Assembly (NCBI GenBank): GCA_001940645.1
Contig: MDVS01000007.1
Span: 1 to 37,548 of the forward strand
DNA length: 37,548 bases
Origin: Candidatus Heimdallarchaeota archaeon LC_3
GTDB lineage: Archaea > Asgardarchaeota > Heimdallarchaeia > Hodarchaeales > LC-3
Direction: 5' to 3'
Notes under the pieces: model-generated
Told to the model about the DNA's origin: nothing
The model's input: the letters and a program-made list of their open reading frames with translations, nothing else
Database searches by the model: none
Made by a program: the position numbers and the translations under genes
In this document: positions 35,961 to 37,548 of the stretch, piece after piece
Layout: each line of letters opens with the position of its first letter
Numbering within the stretch: position 1 is the stretch's first letter

Positions 35961-35995
35961 AATTTTATATTTACTTATTTACTTATCATGATAAG
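35961..35995 (-). promoter_or_regulatory. Hydrogenase operon promoter with palindromic operator
   Basis: On the minus strand a TATA-like AAATATAAAA (35963-35972) lies about 50 bp before the hydB ATG. Directly upstream is a perfect 14-bp palindrome, CTTATCATGATAAG (35982-35995). On the plus strand two copies of TTACTTAT (35971-35978, 35979-35986) run into the palindrome. A dimeric regulator bound here would touch the TFB/TBP site. Confidence 0.45.
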
Positions 35996-36080
35996 CAAAG
36001 CTGTAACTGTATTCTGTTTAGAACTCATTTGGAGTAATACAAAAATCTTCGTCAAGTAGTTATATTTTGTTGATTAATAT

Positions 36081-36464
36081 TTATATTTCTAATTCTAAGT
36101 TTTTTCTTTCTAATCCTATTTTAGGGAATATTCTTCTTAATTCAGTTGCCTTAGCGATACGTTTAATCGCTAAAGCCAGAGCAGAAGTCCGTAAATTCGT
36201 AATGTGAGATTTTTCTTTTGTTTTTAAAACTTCTGAGAAACCTTTAAAAAGAATATTTTCTATGGTTTGATTAATTTGTCGTTCAGTCCAAAAAAAGCTT
36301 CGTAGACCTTGAACCCATTCAAAATATGAAACAGTTACTCCTCCAGAGGTAGCTAAAATGTCAGGTATTACCTATGTTCCCTTTTGGAACAAATTTTATT
36401 CTGCTCTCTCTGACATTATTTTATTAAAACCTTCAACTATAACTCTTACTTTGATCTAGTTCCG
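36081..36464 (-). pseudogene. Decayed glutamate dehydrogenase (C-terminal part)
   Basis: One minus-strand frame from about 36464 to TAA 36081 reads like the last third of a Glu/Leu/Phe/Val dehydrogenase but is broken. In order: VRVIVEG (VIVEGAN block), a TAA at the EIL position, NLFQKGT, a TAG, then VIPDILATSGGVTVSYFEW (VIPDILANAGGVTVSYFEW in the family), VQGLRSFFWTERQIN, LRTSALALAIKRIAKA and RRIFP. All pieces stay in one frame, so decay is by point mutation. The N-terminal two-thirds are gone. This is the archaeal/NAD-type GDH, different from the GdhA-type gene next to it. Confidence 0.85.
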
Positions 36465-36615
36465 GTTTTGTTAATCAATTTTATTAGATTTTTGGGGACT
36501 ACTTTTTCAGAAATAGTCAAAAATGTTAAAAAAAAGTCTAAATGGTGTTTTTTAAGAAAGAAATAAAAAAAAGATTATTCAATTGAAGTAATTAATCTAA
36601 TATTCGATTTATTTG

Positions 36616-37548
36616 CTAAACTACACCTTGTGCCGTCATTGCTCTAGCAATTTTTAAAAATCCAGCAATATTAGCTCCTACAACGTAGTTACCTTTAACA
36701 CCGAATCTTTCAGAGGTTTCATAAGCATTTTTATGAATACTTTTCATAATATTATGGAGACGTTGATCTACTTCTTCTCTAGTCCATGAATATCTTAATG
36801 AATTCTGAGACATTTCTAAACCAGAAACAGCTACTCCACCAGCGTTAGCAGCTTTACCTAAACCGAAACTTACACCGTTTTCAATAAAATGATCCATAGC
36901 GTCAGGTTCAGTAGGCATATTAGCTCCTTCTCCGACAGCTAACACACCATTATTGACTAAATAGGTTGCCTCTTCTAAATTAATTTCGTTTTGAGTTGCA
37001 CTAGGTAGAGCTATATCAAATTTACCTAACATCCAAGGACGTTTACCAGCAAAGTATTGGGCATTTGTGAATTTATCTACATATTCTTTTATTCTTCCAC
37101 GACGGACATTCTTGAGTTCCATTACCCAAGCTAATTTATCCTTATCAATTCCATCAGGATCATAGATACTTCCACTTGAATCAGATAGGGTTAAAACTTT
37201 TCCTCCTAATTCAAGAACTTTTTCTGTTGAATATTGAGCTACGTTACCGGAGCCTGATATTGTTACATTCTTATTTTTAAAACCATCGTTAACTCCTCTT
37301 GCTAATAACATTTCACGTGTGAAATATACACACCCGTAGCCAGTAGCTTCGGGACGAATTAAACTACCACCATATTCTAACCCTTTTCCAGTTAATACAC
37401 CTTCAAATATGTTTTTAATTTTCTTATAAATGCCAAACATATATCCAATCTCTCTTCCACCTACCCCAATATCTCCTGCTGGAACATCAGTATTTGCACC
37501 AATATGTCGAAATAGTTCTCCCATAAATGATTGACAAAAGCGCATAAC
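36616..37548 (-). CDS. gdhA: GdhA-type glutamate dehydrogenase, partial at window edge
   Basis: The enzyme that interconverts 2-oxoglutarate plus ammonia and glutamate with (usually) NADPH, forming a hexamer. Only about the last 310 residues are inside the window; the N-terminal part with the substrate lysines lies beyond position 37548. Visible are FMGELFRHIG, VPAGDIGVGGREIGYMFG (catalytic aspartate), PEATGYGCVYF, the nucleotide motif SGSGNVAQYSTEKV, NMPTEPDAMDHF and GKAANAGGVAVSGLEMSQN. The last motif is the mark of the E. coli GdhA subtype. The ATG at 37545 is internal, not the start. It lies next to a decayed GDH of the other subtype, which suggests replacement. Confidence 0.95.
   Translation of the reverse strand, partial: VMRFCQSFMGELFRHIGANTDVPAGDIGVGGREIGYMFGIYKKIKNIFEGVLTGKGLEYGGSLIRPEATGYGCVYFTREMLLARGVNDGFKNKNVTISGSGNVAQYSTEKVLELGGKVLTLSDSSGSIYDPDGIDKDKLAWVMELKNVRRGRIKEYVDKFTNAQYFAGKRPWMLGKFDIALPSATQNEINLEEATYLVNNGVLAVGEGANMPTEPDAMDHFIENGVSFGLGKAANAGGVAVSGLEMSQNSLRYSWTREEVDQRLHNIMKSIHKNAYETSERFGVKGNYVVGANIAGFLKIARAMTAQGVV

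Noticed and set aside
36372..36374. Stop-codon readthrough (TAG) in the glutamate dehydrogenase frame
   Set aside because: A TAA stop also interrupts the same frame and the N-terminal two-thirds are missing, so decay is simpler than recoding.

Overview
The window looks like a chromosomal piece of an Asgard archaeon, most likely of the Heimdallarchaeia side; the rank below Asgard is an inference. Supporting signs are four Ras/Arf/Rag-like GTPases in 37 kb, a eukaryote-like PARP-type zinc-finger protein, a Ski2/Mtr4-type helicase with a DSHCT-like end, archaeal phosphopantothenate synthetase, archaeal Shine-Dalgarno signals (GGAG, GGTGAT) and a very AT-rich sequence. No rRNA, tRNA, CRISPR array or mobile element was seen.

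Layout. 1-3.5 kb: a large GTPase, a Cys-containing unknown, a small helical unknown and a lipoate-protein ligase. 4-12.1 kb: one minus-strand operon coding only the membrane arm of a complex I-like enzyme (nuoA-H-J-K-L-M-N), without nuoB, C, D or I. 12.7-13.7 kb: a protein with two PARP-type zinc fingers around an OB fold. 14.2-17.7 kb: plus-strand single genes for an Hpt-like phosphotransfer protein, a winged-helix protein, a GTPase fused to a V4R-like tail and an Arf-like GTPase. 17.7-22.5 kb: minus-strand Ski2-like helicase, a possible N-formylglutamate-amidohydrolase-like protein and phosphopantothenate synthetase. 22.8-27.5 kb: an NTF2-like protein, a small zinc-finger protein paired with an Arf-like GTPase that lacks the switch II glutamine, a helical unknown, and an AAA ATPase with a winged helix. 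27.6-31.2 kb: histidine kinase, 7-TM protein, basic unknown. 31.3-36 kb: a group 3b-type [NiFe] hydrogenase operon (beta-gamma-delta-alpha) with its maturation protease facing it. 36-37.5 kb: a decayed glutamate dehydrogenase beside an intact GdhA-type one that runs off the window.

How it fits together. The hydrogenase can exchange electrons between H2 and NAD(P)H, the Nuo-like membrane arm can couple electron transfer to ion pumping if its peripheral subunits are coded elsewhere, and glutamate dehydrogenase links NADPH to nitrogen. The GTPases, phosphotransfer proteins and zinc-finger proteins form a dense signalling and nucleic-acid group of eukaryote-like character.

The points most worth following are the paired PARP-type fingers in an archaeal protein; three genes whose conserved N-termini can only be reached from AUU, AUA or AUC start codons behind a ribosome binding site; the GTPase-V4R fusion; and the recent loss of one glutamate dehydrogenase.
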